This document shows positions 52,068 through 64,000 of a stretch of 64,000 nucleotides of DNA, piece after piece (the first letter of the stretch is position 1; each line of letters starts with the position of its first letter). A program made the position numbers and the translations under genes. The DNA is from Cruorifilaria tuberocauda (Eukaryota > Nematoda > Chromadorea > Rhabditida > Onchocercidae). The notes beneath the pieces were generated by a model. That model was given only the letters and a program-made list of their open reading frames with translations. It did not search any database and was not told the origin of the DNA. The stretch spans positions 1-64,000 of the forward strand of contig JABVXU010000127.1 in the NCBI GenBank assembly GCA_013365365.1. Direction: 5' to 3'.

Positions 52068-55000
52068 TGGCTATCCGTCCAGCTCACGGCATCCATCAGC
52101 ATCCGGTTCATATTACTATTCACGAGGTGGAGGCTCGTTATCTTCGAATGCTCCGTCGCCGACAGTGCTGCCGTATAATAATATCCCATCGCAACAATAC
52201 AATGGAATAATCGAAAATTCAACGATGGGCTTTCATGGTAAGTTAATTTCAAAATTAAATTTTCACTTATCACCTGCTGCGTATAATATTCAAATTTTAC
52301 TGGAAATATAGGTAGCAGTCGTCATCCTAGCGCTGTGGAGAATGATACACCATCATACTGGGTGGAACATTTGGCAACGTTTGCTGTTGGTCGAGAATTC
52401 GGTTTGCAATATGCAGAAGATGGAGTCAGAAAATTGAAGCAATTGGAAAACAGTAGTGCGATATGGGCACAACCAATGGTACTCAGATTACGACCCAATG
52501 TTGTTTCGGTTGAAGACGAAAATGGAGTAAGGATTACTTTACTTTTTACTTTGGTGCTTAATTTTCGAAATTTATGCTATTTTTTACAACGTAAAGGAAA
52601 CAAAAGGAAGGAAGAGAGGTTTGTCGGTCATCACAGTGAAATCGCAACACTACAGTTTTGTAACAATAATAAATGTATTTCACTAAATTTACAAACGATT
52701 TATTACTTTGTTCAAGTTTTTGTAACTTAGATTTTTCATTTTACTTTAACTTTATTTAACAGTTATTGATTTGAGTAACTAATTATACTGTATTCCTAAA
52801 CTTCCAAAACATTTAACTTATTTAATCTTATTGCTTCTTCCACTCAGTTCAGAGAGAAAAGAAGAATCAGGGGCTGATGGTAATGTACACATTGAAGTGC
52901 AGATCTTTTTTACACTGAGAAATGGAGAGAGAATTTTGGTATAGTGAAAGCTGCACATTGTGAACTTATAAAACAAAGTAAAAAATTTGAGGCTATATAT
53001 CTTCAGTTTCAGCTTACAAGGTGAAAAACTTTCCAACCTTGTATTGATAAGTTACAAAAGTTTACGGAGCTCTCTTTCTCGAGCAAAATTCTTTTCCAGC
53101 ATCTTCGACGCTTTTGCATAATCCAAGCCTTTGCGAAACATTTTACTTTTCTTTTTTACCTTATAGTATTTTCATTCCAGTTTTTCATTAAAAGTTGAAA
53201 ACTTTTCGCCGTACTGCATATATTGGAAAAGTTATCGTTTTGCATGCATATTTTTTGCTTTTTGTATAAAATCTTGGTAACAAAATAATTAAATCTATAA
53301 AACTTGCATGTAATATTTCGAATTTCTAACTTAAGGAAATCACAATGAGTTATCGTAATGCTAAACAACAACTGGAAATTGAATTGTTACATCAAGCAAT
53401 AAAAAGGTCGTTTGTAGAAGGGGCTCTTCCTAGGATCGAAGTTACAATTTCTGTCGAATAATTTGTGAAAAACTATATGCAGTTACAAAAATAATTATTG
53501 TAATGATAATTAGAATGAAAAGGTTGAAGAATATAAAAGCGATCGCGCAGTCAGTCTTCAAAAAAAATCAAAAATCGAATGTTTCCATGATCCAGATAAC
53601 GTTACTGGAAAATTTGAGAATTTTTGGATAAAGCTTAACGTGTATCGTTAGGCATTTGAATAGTAACTTCCAGAAAACATTAATTAAGAATGAGTATTCA
53701 TAATATCATAATGTCTCAAAATATGTACTATTAAATTTTCTGGAAAAATTTTTGGAAGAACCTAATGTGTATTAAATGGCTTTAAAAAAGCTGAGATGTA
53801 CTATTATTTTAGTTGAAATTAAACTAAACCATTCCATAGTTTTTATTTTAGGATCTTGTAGAACAGTTTCCAATGGAACTGGTAACAAATCCAACTGCGC
53901 ATTTGTCTACAAATCCTCGCGATGTGTACAATAATATTTTATTATTTGTTGTAAAGGAAGATAAAAAACGTGGCAGAAGCTTGAATCCCACCGAAATGCA
54001 TATTTTCCAGGTGCGTTCATTCTTTGCAAAGTTTTTAATTTTTTGGGAATTTTTCAAATTTTCTGAAGGGAAACAATTTAGGTGTTAGTGTACTTATAGT
54101 GCGCATATCTTATAATACTCATTCTCATTTTAATTTGTAGTTAAATATGTTTTAGGACAACTTTTTCACAATAAAGTAGTAATACATTCCATGAAATAAT
54201 GAAATTACTATTAAGATGGTAAAATGCTGAAAGTATAGGGAGAGCGCAGGGATTCCTTATAATCTTTACGAGTGAAGTAAACCACGTAATACGAAAAACG
54301 TTTTTATAGTGTAATCGTATCTCGGCAAATGATGTTGTGGATGACATAAAAGCATTTCTATCGGGACATTACAAGAAAGTAAGGACAGGACGACGTGATA
54401 CGGGCTTCATGATTGGGTATCAACCGCAATTCGTAATGGGTACGTTTTTCTCCATCACCTAATGCTTAAATTAAATAATTAATTAAATAAATTTAATTTG
54501 AAAATCTGCCATGTTTTACACATATAAATAAGCTATAGAGTGAGGCTTTTGTTATAGCTTTTAGATGTAGCACTATGTATTAAAATTTGACAATGATAAA
54601 TATTGGTGAGGTCTATTTATGCTGAGTTATTCTTTTGCAGGGCCACCTGCTCGAGGTTATCGTGATGACACTTCCGCTAGTTCTGACAGCAGTGAATCAT
54701 TTGAAAGGGATGTGGTAAGGATTAGTATTTTTCATAAGCAACATAGCTTAAAAGTCATTTTTCTGAGCAGATTTATAATGAGAGTAACTCGTCTTGCTTA
54801 TTATTGATCATTACTTTCCTCAAAAATTGAAAACAGATTTCCTTAATTTTTTTCTTTCAATTACCAAACATTAGCTTCTTGTGCTAGGTTATCTTATCAC
54901 TCGTGCAGGATTGATTATCGTGCATCATATCTGAATCTGTGAAATTTGCTCAAATTCACAAAATTTTGACCAAAATTTCCAGTTTAATTTCATAGTACTT

Positions 55001-57948
55001 CAAATATTGTATAATTATTCGATTTAGAATACATTAAATCGATGTTTCGACGATATAGAGCGATTTGTTGCCCGTATACAATCGGCTGCTATTGCTCAGC
55101 GTGAACTTGAGGCTCAAACACATCGACAGCGTTCCCATCGTAAGCAGAACTCACGTACTTCTATTGACCCACAAAGCGGTATTTTACAAATGCGTGCACA
55201 ACTTCCCGCAGAATTTGAATTTATTGACATTTTGCAAAAATTCAAATTGTCATTCAATTTATTGGTAAGTTGAGATATTTTTATTGTTTTGATGATTAGA
55301 CTGTTTTTTTATTTATTAACTACTTCGAAACAAGTATTTTGGTTGACGAAGGAGCCTTGCAATAATGATCTTAGGTATAGGTTAAAATTTTCCTATTTTT
55401 CCTTATCGGATTGCTAATATCAAAATGTCTTCAAAAAAATGCATTTTTTAACAGGCCAAGCTCAAAAATCACATTCATGAACCGAATGCACCAGAATTAT
55501 TGCATTTCCTATTCACTCCGCTCACAATCATACTTGACGCATGTCGTTGGGGTCTGGGCAGAAATGTCGCTCCTCAGGTATAATTTACGATTTTCGGACA
55601 TTTAATATTCATGACGGAGATTTTGAAGGCTCTGTCTTATTGAACTAGTAAAAGAATGATGATGAAGAAAAAGAAGAAAGTAAAAACTAACATTTTGTTA
55701 CATATATGAAATATCAGCCATGTCGGAATGTAATCTTAAAAATTCTTACTTTATTAGTGAGATTAAAACTAAGGAAATTTTAAACAAAAATCACGGAAGT
55801 AATCGCTGTTTTTCCAGGTTGTCTCTCCGTTACTTTCACGAGAAACTCGTGAACTATTACAGAATTGTTTAACAAGCAGAGAATCTGATGTGTGGATGGC
55901 TATGGGAGAAGCATGGAGAATAGCACCGTCTGTTTCTTTTACTTTTTTAAATGATTTCTGCTTCATCTTACAGGTGTAAACCATACATAACGATTTATTG
56001 TACATTTGAGGAAATTCAGTTTTGTAGAACTTGGGGTAATTTTTAGCATATTGAATAGGAAATAAATGGTTTAATGGAAAACTATATTTTTTAATGTGAA
56101 TTGCAGAGAAGATTGGATTGGACCATTGCCTAAACCTTATAGACCTATATTTCTGGATGGTTTTGCACCATATGGTTATCCAGATAATTATGGTGGTCCA
56201 CAAATTCCACCGCGATATCAGCCAATGCCACAACCGATTCATCGTGGTGTGAGTGCACCACCACCACCTACCCAAAATTCCTACACTCATCGGCCACCTA
56301 TCAGGGATCATTCTGTCGATAATGTATAGAAATTCTATTCAGATTTTATGATTGTGCATAATAATTGTGATGAAGACCATGTTAGCAAACTTAGCCAATT
56401 TTTATGGAGTTATTGTTCTCTGATATAGTGAATGATAACAGTAGCATTTGTTCTAAGCTGATGATAATACCATTGTTGAAATGCTTGTAGAGAGACTAAT
56501 GTACTGATGTTGCATATATTACCTAGCTAGCTGTTCCTTATGAATGGGAGTGCGGAAAATGTTTTTTTCTTTTATTGAATGTGTCAGTCTTTTCTTATAT
56601 GTCTCTGTCTTTAGTTAAATATGGATTTGGATCATATGTCTTTGGAAAAAGATCGTCTGGATTCTGAAAGAGAAAAAATCGCGGAACGTGAACGGCGACT
56701 TATTGAAGATGAACGCAGAATCCTGTATGTTATAAGCAACGTCTAGTAAAAATATGATAAAAGGATAGATGATAGATATAGAAAAGCAGTACTGGTATAT
56801 ACATTTGTCGTTTATAAGAGAATTGTGAGATGAATCACTACTGTACAGTGTTTGCTGGACGGTAGTATCTGTAAGAGTTATTCTTTTGCGCTCATAGAAA
56901 ACATTAAAGATATCTCAGCAAATTGAATCTGCTGTTTTCTAGACAGGAAAAACAGCGCTTGGCAGCTGAAAAAGAAATGATGGCACAAGAAGCAGAACAA
57001 AGATCAGTGGGTAGCAATTACACGACAAGACAAAATGAGTAAAGTTGTTTCAAATTATATATTTCTTCATTTATTATCCATTTATTCATCAATACAACTT
57101 TTATTATACCTTCATCACTGTGACCGTTGTCTTTGTAATAAATATGATAACTCAGTTATTAGAAGAATTGCAGTACATCACGTCAGCCATCACCAGCTAT
57201 GTCTCGACGTCCGCTTTATCAGTCTCAGTTTAACGATAGTGAACAGCAGCATATAACTCCGTCATTTGGACCGGTTTTGCAAGATCAGAGTCCACGGCAA
57301 CGAGCTTTTCTAGACGATATTATAACTCGTCATGCCAAACTCGTACAAGTTACACATACTCGGGTTGCACAAAATCCGAAGGAATTAACTGTCAGTCAGG
57401 GTGAATTTCTTGAGGTGAGTTTAAAAATTCGCATTATTAAGTGTTGGAGATCAGATTTTTAGATTTGCTGCTTATTTAATGCAAAAGTTTCTGGAATTGC
57501 TAAATAGAAATATGGTTACAGGTCTTAAACGACAATAAAAATTGGTGGGAATGCACAAATGTTCATCACCGTGTTGGTTATGTCCCACATACAATATTAT
57601 CTGTTGTAAGCGTGGATCGTAGTTCTCCTCAGTCATTACCGCTTCAGGACCCAACTCTTCACATGGCAGGTGTTTCGTTCAATAGATACATGTGCGCAGT
57701 GTGTTTTCCTCCATAATATTTCGTATTTTCTAAAATTTGCTAAATATTATTATAGCTTATTTTTTGTAGAGTCAAAATTCAGACATTTAATCGTATATTT
57801 ACAGGATCGGATGTCATCGCAGGGAAATGCAATATCGCATCGTGGAGCGTCTTTATCACTAAGTCCTCGTCCGGGTATTATGAGTGACGATGCACCGGAA
57901 TACATCAAACAAAGACAAGGCAAGCGAGGAGAATTCAGATACTTCTAA
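52068..57948 (+). CDS. eps-8: EPS8 homologue (PTB-SH3 actin regulator), 5' partial
   Basis: Fourteen exons join in phase: 52068-52237, 52312-52526, 53852-54010, 54310-54439, 54641-54714, 55028-55264, 55455-55577, 55818-55927, 56107-56323, 56615-56724, 56943-57038, 57174-57414, 57522-57698 and 57805-57948 (733 codons visible). EPS8 caps and bundles actin and links receptor signalling to Rac; in worms it acts in intestinal microvilli. Order: Ser/Tyr-rich lead, PTB domain (about 72-200) opening YWVEHLATFAVGREF, a conserved helical region (250-405) with DDIERFVARIQSAA, QKFKLSFNLLAKLKNHIHEP and LLHFLFTPLT, a Pro/Tyr-rich linker, a charged coiled coil (480-545), and the SH3 domain (about 600-656) with NWWEC and GYVPHTIL. 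The first exon starts mid-codon, so an upstream exon is required unless translation begins at the ATG near 52225. The 57698 junction was chosen on phase. The C-terminal effector domain of long EPS8 is not seen, so this may be the short form. Confidence 0.92.
56324..56329 (+). other. Donor that doubles as an in-frame stop (EPS8)
   Basis: Exon 9 of EPS8 ends with AAT followed by GTATAG. Read through, GTA TAG is Val-stop, giving a product that ends after the Pro-rich linker without coiled coil or SH3. Spliced, the frame continues into exon 10 at 56615. Confidence 0.5.
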
Positions 57949-58091
57949 TTTTTTCTAGTCACTTACTGCTTTATGTCGTACTTGAAAATCTTTATTTTTC
58001 CAGTAAATTTTCTTGCTGGGGAATTAGACAGAACAATATTTTTGATTAGAATTTTATTAGTTTTGGACTATTATTTTCCCAAATAATTTTA

Positions 58092-58113
58092 CTTCTTCTT
58101 CTTCTTCTTCTTC
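58092..58113. repeat. (CTT)n microsatellite
   Basis: Seven CTT units in the presumed 3' flank of EPS8. Confidence 0.9.
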
Positions 58114-61100
58114 GTGTTTTCCTTTTTTTTCAATCGTTAGCATTGCACAATTCGACAACTGTTGTGCAAATATATTTCCTTCAAGTTTTCTCAAACATAT
58201 GTCTAGATTTGTTGCTCATTTTGTTTTTAAGCTTTTCTGTTTAAAAATTCCTAACAACTTGCGTCCAACAGATGTCCTACATAATTTTTTATCTAGACCT
58301 TGTGGACAAATTTTACTTCAAAACTGTTCTTCAACTTCTTTTGGTCAGTTCGCAGAATTTTTAATTTCTTCTTTTTTCCAAACTTAAATTTTTGTAAATT
58401 TTTGTGAAAATCACGTTATAGATTGATGATAATGATGGCATATTTGTGGGTAAGATTATTCATTTTCTATGCATATACTCGAGTTATGCTAATTTTATCA
58501 ATTTTCCTGGGAGCATATTTTACCGAATCCAATTTTGCCCATATCTATACCGTTTGTTACTGAATCCAGTTTCACCTGTATCTTACAATTCTTTAAATGC
58601 ACGTTCTCATAACTGTATTTTGGGCATGAATATTTCTTAAAAAAATGATTCAAGAACTAAAAATGAATTAAGAACTAAAAAGTAGGTGAAACAGATGGCT
58701 ATCCAATCTTTTTTTATGACTTATTCAAAATATCGGGTAGGAGTTCAGTACTGTGTTAATTAGAAGTAATCACAGCTGCATTACTTTGCAAACTAATGGC
58801 ACTAATCTTTTCATTTTACATTGTTCTTTATTATTACTTTCTTGTTACATACTGAAGAACTACATTATCAACTGATTTGTGAATTGAGAATAGCACAATA
58901 TTTGACCTTTTATTGTTAAAGACAGTTGATAATATATCTAACAAAATAATGAAATAAATGATAACAACAATTTACTGTAGAAGAGATGCTTTTTTCAATG
59001 TCACATGTAAAAAAATTTAGATCATGTATGAGAGCTGATTGTAAACTAAATGATAAGTCAGTAAAATTGTGTCATATCAGGACTAAATTAATCGCCAATT
59101 TTCATTTGTATGATTGTTTGGGCAGATGAATGGTGAAATAGGAAGGTTTTTGAGAATTACGCTTACTCTAACTTGTCATCAAATTTACACGAAATTTTGA
59201 ATGTCAGAATAATTTTTACCGCTGGTCTTTTTGTATGTATGGAACTATTTTTGAAAGTTTTGATAATCAATTATGAATGCGAAAAATATAAATTCGCACT
59301 CAATAGGAAGTTTAAAGAAGCAGCGAAAGATTTTCTACTTCAAATTAATCAGTTTGATTGATTTTCCACTCCACTAATACGAAGTTAATTTGATTGAAAT
59401 AAAGCCTTGTTTTGAGAATAGACTGTTTAAAATTTTTGAAATTTATGAAATACAATCGGAATCAGTTTATATGATTGTTTTTCTAATGCATATACGTATT
59501 TATTTATCACTTCACTTGCTAGAAATCGTGCTAGTATCAACCATGGGAGGAATCAGTTTTATTTGTTTTGTTTGTATTTAATTGGTACTTATAATGCCAT
59601 AGAGTGTTCACTTCTTAAGTTCGTCCATATTATCTTAACACCCTTCTGGTTCGATTAAGTAGCATAGGCTTTTGAGCCTGTTCAATAGGAAGATGAAGAA
59701 GCTCTTTTTCCCAAAGATTGACTCAATAATCATATTTTTAAATTTGAGCTAGAAAAGTAGGTGCAGTAGAAAACTATTGCCATATTTTAAATCAACGCGA
59801 AGTTTTGAAATAGTTCTATTTAAAATTTGAATCCTTCTTGTTAAAAATTGAATGATTCAATGAATTCTCATTCGCATTAAAATAAATCTTTTAACTAAGG
59901 AGCTTTTTCCTGCTAAATAGATATTGATAATTAATTACTAATCTTTCCACAGTTATTTTATATGTTATTGTTATCATTATTAGCAGCAATTGAAAGCACA
60001 GTTTTTGTCTCTTATTATCATCACAATTATATTCGTTCACATTATATTTATGTTAATATCTAAATTTATTTCTCGAAAATACAGAATTTTTCGAATTCAC
60101 TTATTTTATATAGCAAAAATAACTGTTATGTGGTAAGTAACTGTGCTTTGCATTTCTGTTTTTTCTTCTCTTCTGATTGAAGTTGGCAAGTTTTGTTATA
60201 CTTTTGTTATTATTCGTGGTAATTCGATATATATTTTATTGTATAATAGCAATTGAGTTGATGTCGAATTAATTGAAAATTAAATGATTATGAAAAAAGA
60301 AGCTATCATGGAACGAAAAGTCTAATTTACTTAACGACCTCATAACATTGTTCCTTTTTGTTACAATTTTATAAAGTTCGAAGTCGGATTCTTATTCATT
60401 CATTCGTACCGTTTGATTGAAATCAAATCAAAATGAATATTTAAAGTCTAAAATAATACTTCACGGAAAATAAAGTTCACGCTGATTTGGTGTTTAAGAC
60501 TAGGGTCAATTATCAAAAGTATAATTTATTTTTATCTATACTGAAATGAAATGAGGGTCTTGTTGGTCAGAAAAGTTTTGTTGTTATTAGATTGTCTCTT
60601 GCTGTGATTTCCCTAAAAATTTATTATTTTGAAATTTACATAGATTTTTCGAAAATTACGGAATTAGAAGAATATCAAGAACCCGCTGACTTAGAATAAA
60701 AATTGATTGCCCTTTCGTTATCTTGCTTATATTAAATATGGATGCGACAATGGATTCCGGACATTATAAATTAAAAAATTTTCAACTATCGAAAACTGAC
60801 AATTAGCAAATTTGACTTATCTGATAGTCGGTTCATGACTGTTGCGGATCAGAGCTTGAAAAATGTGTCTCAGGATTATGTTGTTTTCGGCATGAAAAGA
60901 TCGATCGTATATTTATTATTTTTAGCTTTTATACTATTACTATTGCTTTTAAAGGTCAGAAATTGAAATAAACTGATTGATCATTGACTAGCGTTCATGT
61001 AAAGTTTCATTTGGTTGCACTTATCAGTGCAATGTTTGTCTAAAACATCTGCGAAACGGTCATTCTTAATTGAATCGTTTCACAATTTTCAACTACAAAG

Positions 61101-62491
61101 CGAGGATGTTGAAAAAAGTTGTCGGGCATGTTTAAAATTATAGGAGTCCTATGTACCAGCGCAATATTAGATCTAACTAATACTGCAATACAGCATTGTC
61201 CTTAAATCTATGAAATTATCAAATATTTTTCGCGCTGCAAGTTTCAACAATGGTCTTTTACCTTCAATTTAGCGCTAAAGGCATCAATGAAATAGAGCTA
61301 AATGCAAATTTCCCAGTTCGATAATGTTCACCGATCAGCGGTATTAAATATAATTTGCAGAACAGGTAGATGGCTCCTAAAATTTTAGTTTCACTAAAAG
61401 AATTCATTTTACGTTATCTATATGCGGGTTTAGCTTTTTTTGTATGTAACATTTCAATCATCACAAACCTATATGTCTAGCAAGTTTACCATGGCCATTA
61501 AACGCCTTAATGTTTATGAGTAAACTAACTAGGTATTGAACTATAGATTAATTAAAATTACATTTCAATGCAAAATTTGTACATTGCCAGAAGAGGTGGA
61601 GGAGAATAAAGAATTCCTTGTATCCTGAGATTCAACAATTCTTAATATTAATAGCGCAGTTAATTTTGCCTCGTACAACAATTGCAAACATTCTATGCAC
61701 TCACATTTTTTGAAAATTACATCAATGGAAAGCAAATTTGATTAGTCTTACAATGAACTGAAGAACGTTCATCATAATAGAGGGTTGCTGATAATGATCT
61801 GTGTGTGTTGATTGAAGTTCCTAAAAAAAAATCAAGGCAAGGAAGTGATTAAATTAATCATTTAAGCAGCGGAAGAGAATCTTCTTGAATAAATGATCAA
61901 AGGAAAATTGATTGATGATGGAATACACTATCCATCTACAACATGCGATCCAGTTGAACTTTGAGCCGTGCAACCGGTTAGTTCAATATCCTTTTGATGT
62001 ACAGCAAGATGCCCGGCATGAAGAGTTTAAATATCTTTCTCCTGCATCATACGAAACACTAATTCGATAGCATGAGGTCGTAATTTTAGAATTAAATGTT
62101 GGATAAGAAATTAAAAACCAGGAAAAAGTGAGGGATTCAATTGCGAAAAGAGCCAATTCATTACGACGAATAAATAATATATTTGATCCTTGATGTGAGT
62201 CAGTCACTACATCTGTTCCTGATATGGTCATGAAATATAAAGGAATTTTCGTTGCTTAGACATATGTTGATTTATATTATTAATCGTGAAAATAGTGCCA
62301 CATATAGCTGAATATTACTTGAGCTTGTTTCGTTTCTTCATTGGAAAGAGGCTGCAACCGCTGATGTCTTTGATTTCCGACACCCTGATTGTTTCTGTTG
62401 ATTATAGACAACAAAGAAACATTTCATCAAAACATGGCATAGTTTTAAATATTGATAAATAAAATCCTTCATTAAATCGATAAAGAAAATT

Positions 62492-62572
62492 AAGCTAATA
62501 GTCAATGGCAAAAACGCGAAATGAAGTCATTTTCTAAAGCTAATAGTCAATGGCAAAAACGCGAAATGAAGT
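62492..62572. repeat. 36-bp direct duplication, 45-bp period
   Basis: A 36-bp sequence starting AAGCTAATAGTCAATGGCAA is present at 62492-62527 and again, identical, at 62537-62572, with a 9-bp spacer. Confidence 0.95.
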
Positions 62573-63067
62573 TGGTTAGTAATCCAAACAAATTCTAAAG
62601 GGAATTAGTAATAAACTGCTCAAGATTCTCTGATGAGTAATATAGAATAAGTGATACCAAGTCTGTAGTTACAGTACTACATTTTTAAATAAATTCATAA
62701 ATGATCAATGTACTCATACCTTGGTTTTGTAATAAAAATAATTAGTATATGGTTTCTTGAAGTTCTTAAGCTATTATACTGGAGTAATGTTTGGAGCTAT
62801 TAAATGATATCGATCTTTACTAATTTTAAAAAACATAACAAGTAGGATAAATTGCCAATGAAAAAAGATTTTTTCTGTAGATTTAATCAAATTTCGTTAA
62901 AATTTAATACTTTTCCTTCTTCAACTCAATCAGATTAAGATTACTTGTGTAGCATAATTACTCTTTGTAATTTTATAGGATTGTCATTACGAAAGCCTAG
63001 AAACGAGTAAAAACTACTTCATATTTGCTTGTATCTGTCAGTTATGGATCAGAAATCGCGTTTGTTC

Positions 63068-63115
63068 ATTAGTTTTTTATTCACCCATTTCGAGTGGGTG
63101 AATGGAAAAACTAAT
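63068..63115. repeat. Near-perfect inverted repeat
   Basis: Arms 63068-63087 and 63095-63115 (TTCACCCA against TGGGTGAA at the loop end) pair with one mismatch and one bulge around TTTCGAG. Confidence 0.85.
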
Positions 63116-63560
63116 CAATGAATTTTATGAGTCGGAATCATCCATTTCTTTTCGACAAAACAAACCGCTTTATGGTTTTTTTAGTTTAATATCATCCAGT
63201 GTTGAATGAATCCAACAAATATTTGAATAACTTTTATGAAATGCCATGAATATAGTCGTCCAATAGCCCATATGATTCAGAAAAAAAAGTTTGGTCAAAC
63301 GGCTTGACCCATTTAACAACTGAATGATGATAACCAACTGCGTTCCTTAGTTATAAATTGGTTTATAGATTTCCGGCTGAGGTAAAATTATCACTACTAA
63401 CGTAGGGAAAACTTGTCCTGGAACACCAGCTAGATCTTTGTGTTGCTTCCAGCTTGCTATTTAAATGACGACATCATCGAACAGTAGAAAACTTGGCAGA
63501 AATTCATAATATAGCTACTGATACTATTTGTCGTTAGAAAAGCAAGGAAAGGAAGGATGA

Positions 63561-63700
63561 TGAAATCCTTTGTTCTTCAAATTAATATTGCAAGCTAAAT
63601 GTAAACCCCATGTCTACAAACTCTGTCACTGAAATCAGGAAGAAGACGAAGTATAATGAAATCCTTTGGTCTTTAATTAACATTGTAAGTTAAAATTGTA
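63561..63700. repeat. Diverged direct duplication
   Basis: A segment starting TGAAATCCTTTG at 63561-63603 recurs at 63657-63700 with several substitutions (ATTAATATTGCAAG against ATTAACATTGTAAG), indicating an older local duplication. Confidence 0.75.
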
Positions 63701-64000
63701 CGCGTTTGGTTGTAATCTTTGAACTGTCATGATCCTCCCTCCAGAATAAAGAAAGTCCCAAGCTCAGAAGCATAGCTAAGGATTTGTTTCAAGAAGGGTG
63801 GCTGCTTAACGAAAGGGTAAAACAATTACCCTATCCCTTTGACTTAATATCGTCGTTAATACTTGTCTGGATATTGTTGAAATATTAATGTTAATGTTGT
63901 GTTATTGTATTCAATCAAATCTGAATAAAGGTTTAATTGCCCAAGTTTGAGTTTGAGGTACACCCAAGTGTATCGGTTATCACAGCTGCCTGACACAGGA

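Larger units (their letters stand above)
57949..64000. other. AT-rich region downstream of EPS8
   Basis: No gene supportable with confidence. The first few hundred bases probably include the EPS8 3' UTR or an intron leading to long-isoform exons outside the window. Two weak minus-strand coding hints (62318-62374 and near 63350-63460) are described under findings. Confidence 0.5.

Noticed and set aside
55769..56311. 180-codon minus-strand open frame
   Set aside because: It is the antisense shadow of EPS8 exons 8 and 9, whose plus-strand reading matches the family.
1..64000. CRISPR array, transposase or integrated viral genes
   Set aside because: No regularly spaced repeats and no transposase, integrase, reverse transcriptase or capsid-like reading frame was found.

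Overview
The window is nuclear DNA of a nematode, most likely a filarial or other clade III parasite. The base composition is strongly AT-rich. Genes are broken into many short exons by introns of about 60-1500 bp with worm-type acceptors (TTTTCAG, TTTTTAG), and several start codons sit 3-40 bp behind an acceptor-like site, as expected for spliced-leader trans-splicing. There is no sign of bacterial, plasmid or phage organisation. All gene models below were spliced by hand: I required GT/AG junctions, phase agreement and protein similarity recalled from family knowledge. No database search was run.

Left part (about 3.9-14.8 kb, minus strand): four genes run head to tail. In transcription order they are KTI12 (P-loop ATPase partner of Elongator), an unrecognised Ser/Asn-rich 244-residue protein, APC11 (RING-H2 subunit of the anaphase-promoting complex), and a PCI-domain protein that most resembles COP9 signalosome subunit 8. 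The close spacing of the middle pair (212 bp) and the acceptor sites next to start codons suggest a nematode operon, possibly two.

Centre-left (15.3-20.05 kb, plus strand): a complete 15-exon MIC60/mitofilin gene lies head-to-head with KTI12 across a 542-bp shared upstream region. Next, on the minus strand (21.56-25.0 kb), is a complete 5-exon aminergic GPCR whose TM5 pattern is serotonin-receptor-like.

Middle (25-52 kb): about 27 kb with no supportable gene. It holds microsatellites, inverted repeats and three more GC-rich islands (37.3-37.7, 41.4-41.8 and 45.5-46.3 kb), any of which could hide promoters or first exons of the gene downstream.

Right part (52.07-57.95 kb, plus strand): fourteen exons of EPS8, with the PTB domain, a helical region, a coiled coil, the SH3 domain and a short C-terminal end. 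The 5' end is missing or lies far upstream. From 57.95 kb to the window end is AT-rich sequence with small duplications and hairpins and only weak coding hints.

Most of the genes have housekeeping or cytoskeletal roles: tRNA wobble modification (KTI12), cell-cycle ubiquitination (APC11), cullin regulation (CSN8-like), crista junctions (MIC60) and actin remodelling (EPS8). One encodes a neurotransmitter receptor. The best candidates for something undescribed are the orphan Ser-rich gene between KTI12 and APC11, with its unclear boundary to APC11, and the alternative ends of EPS8.
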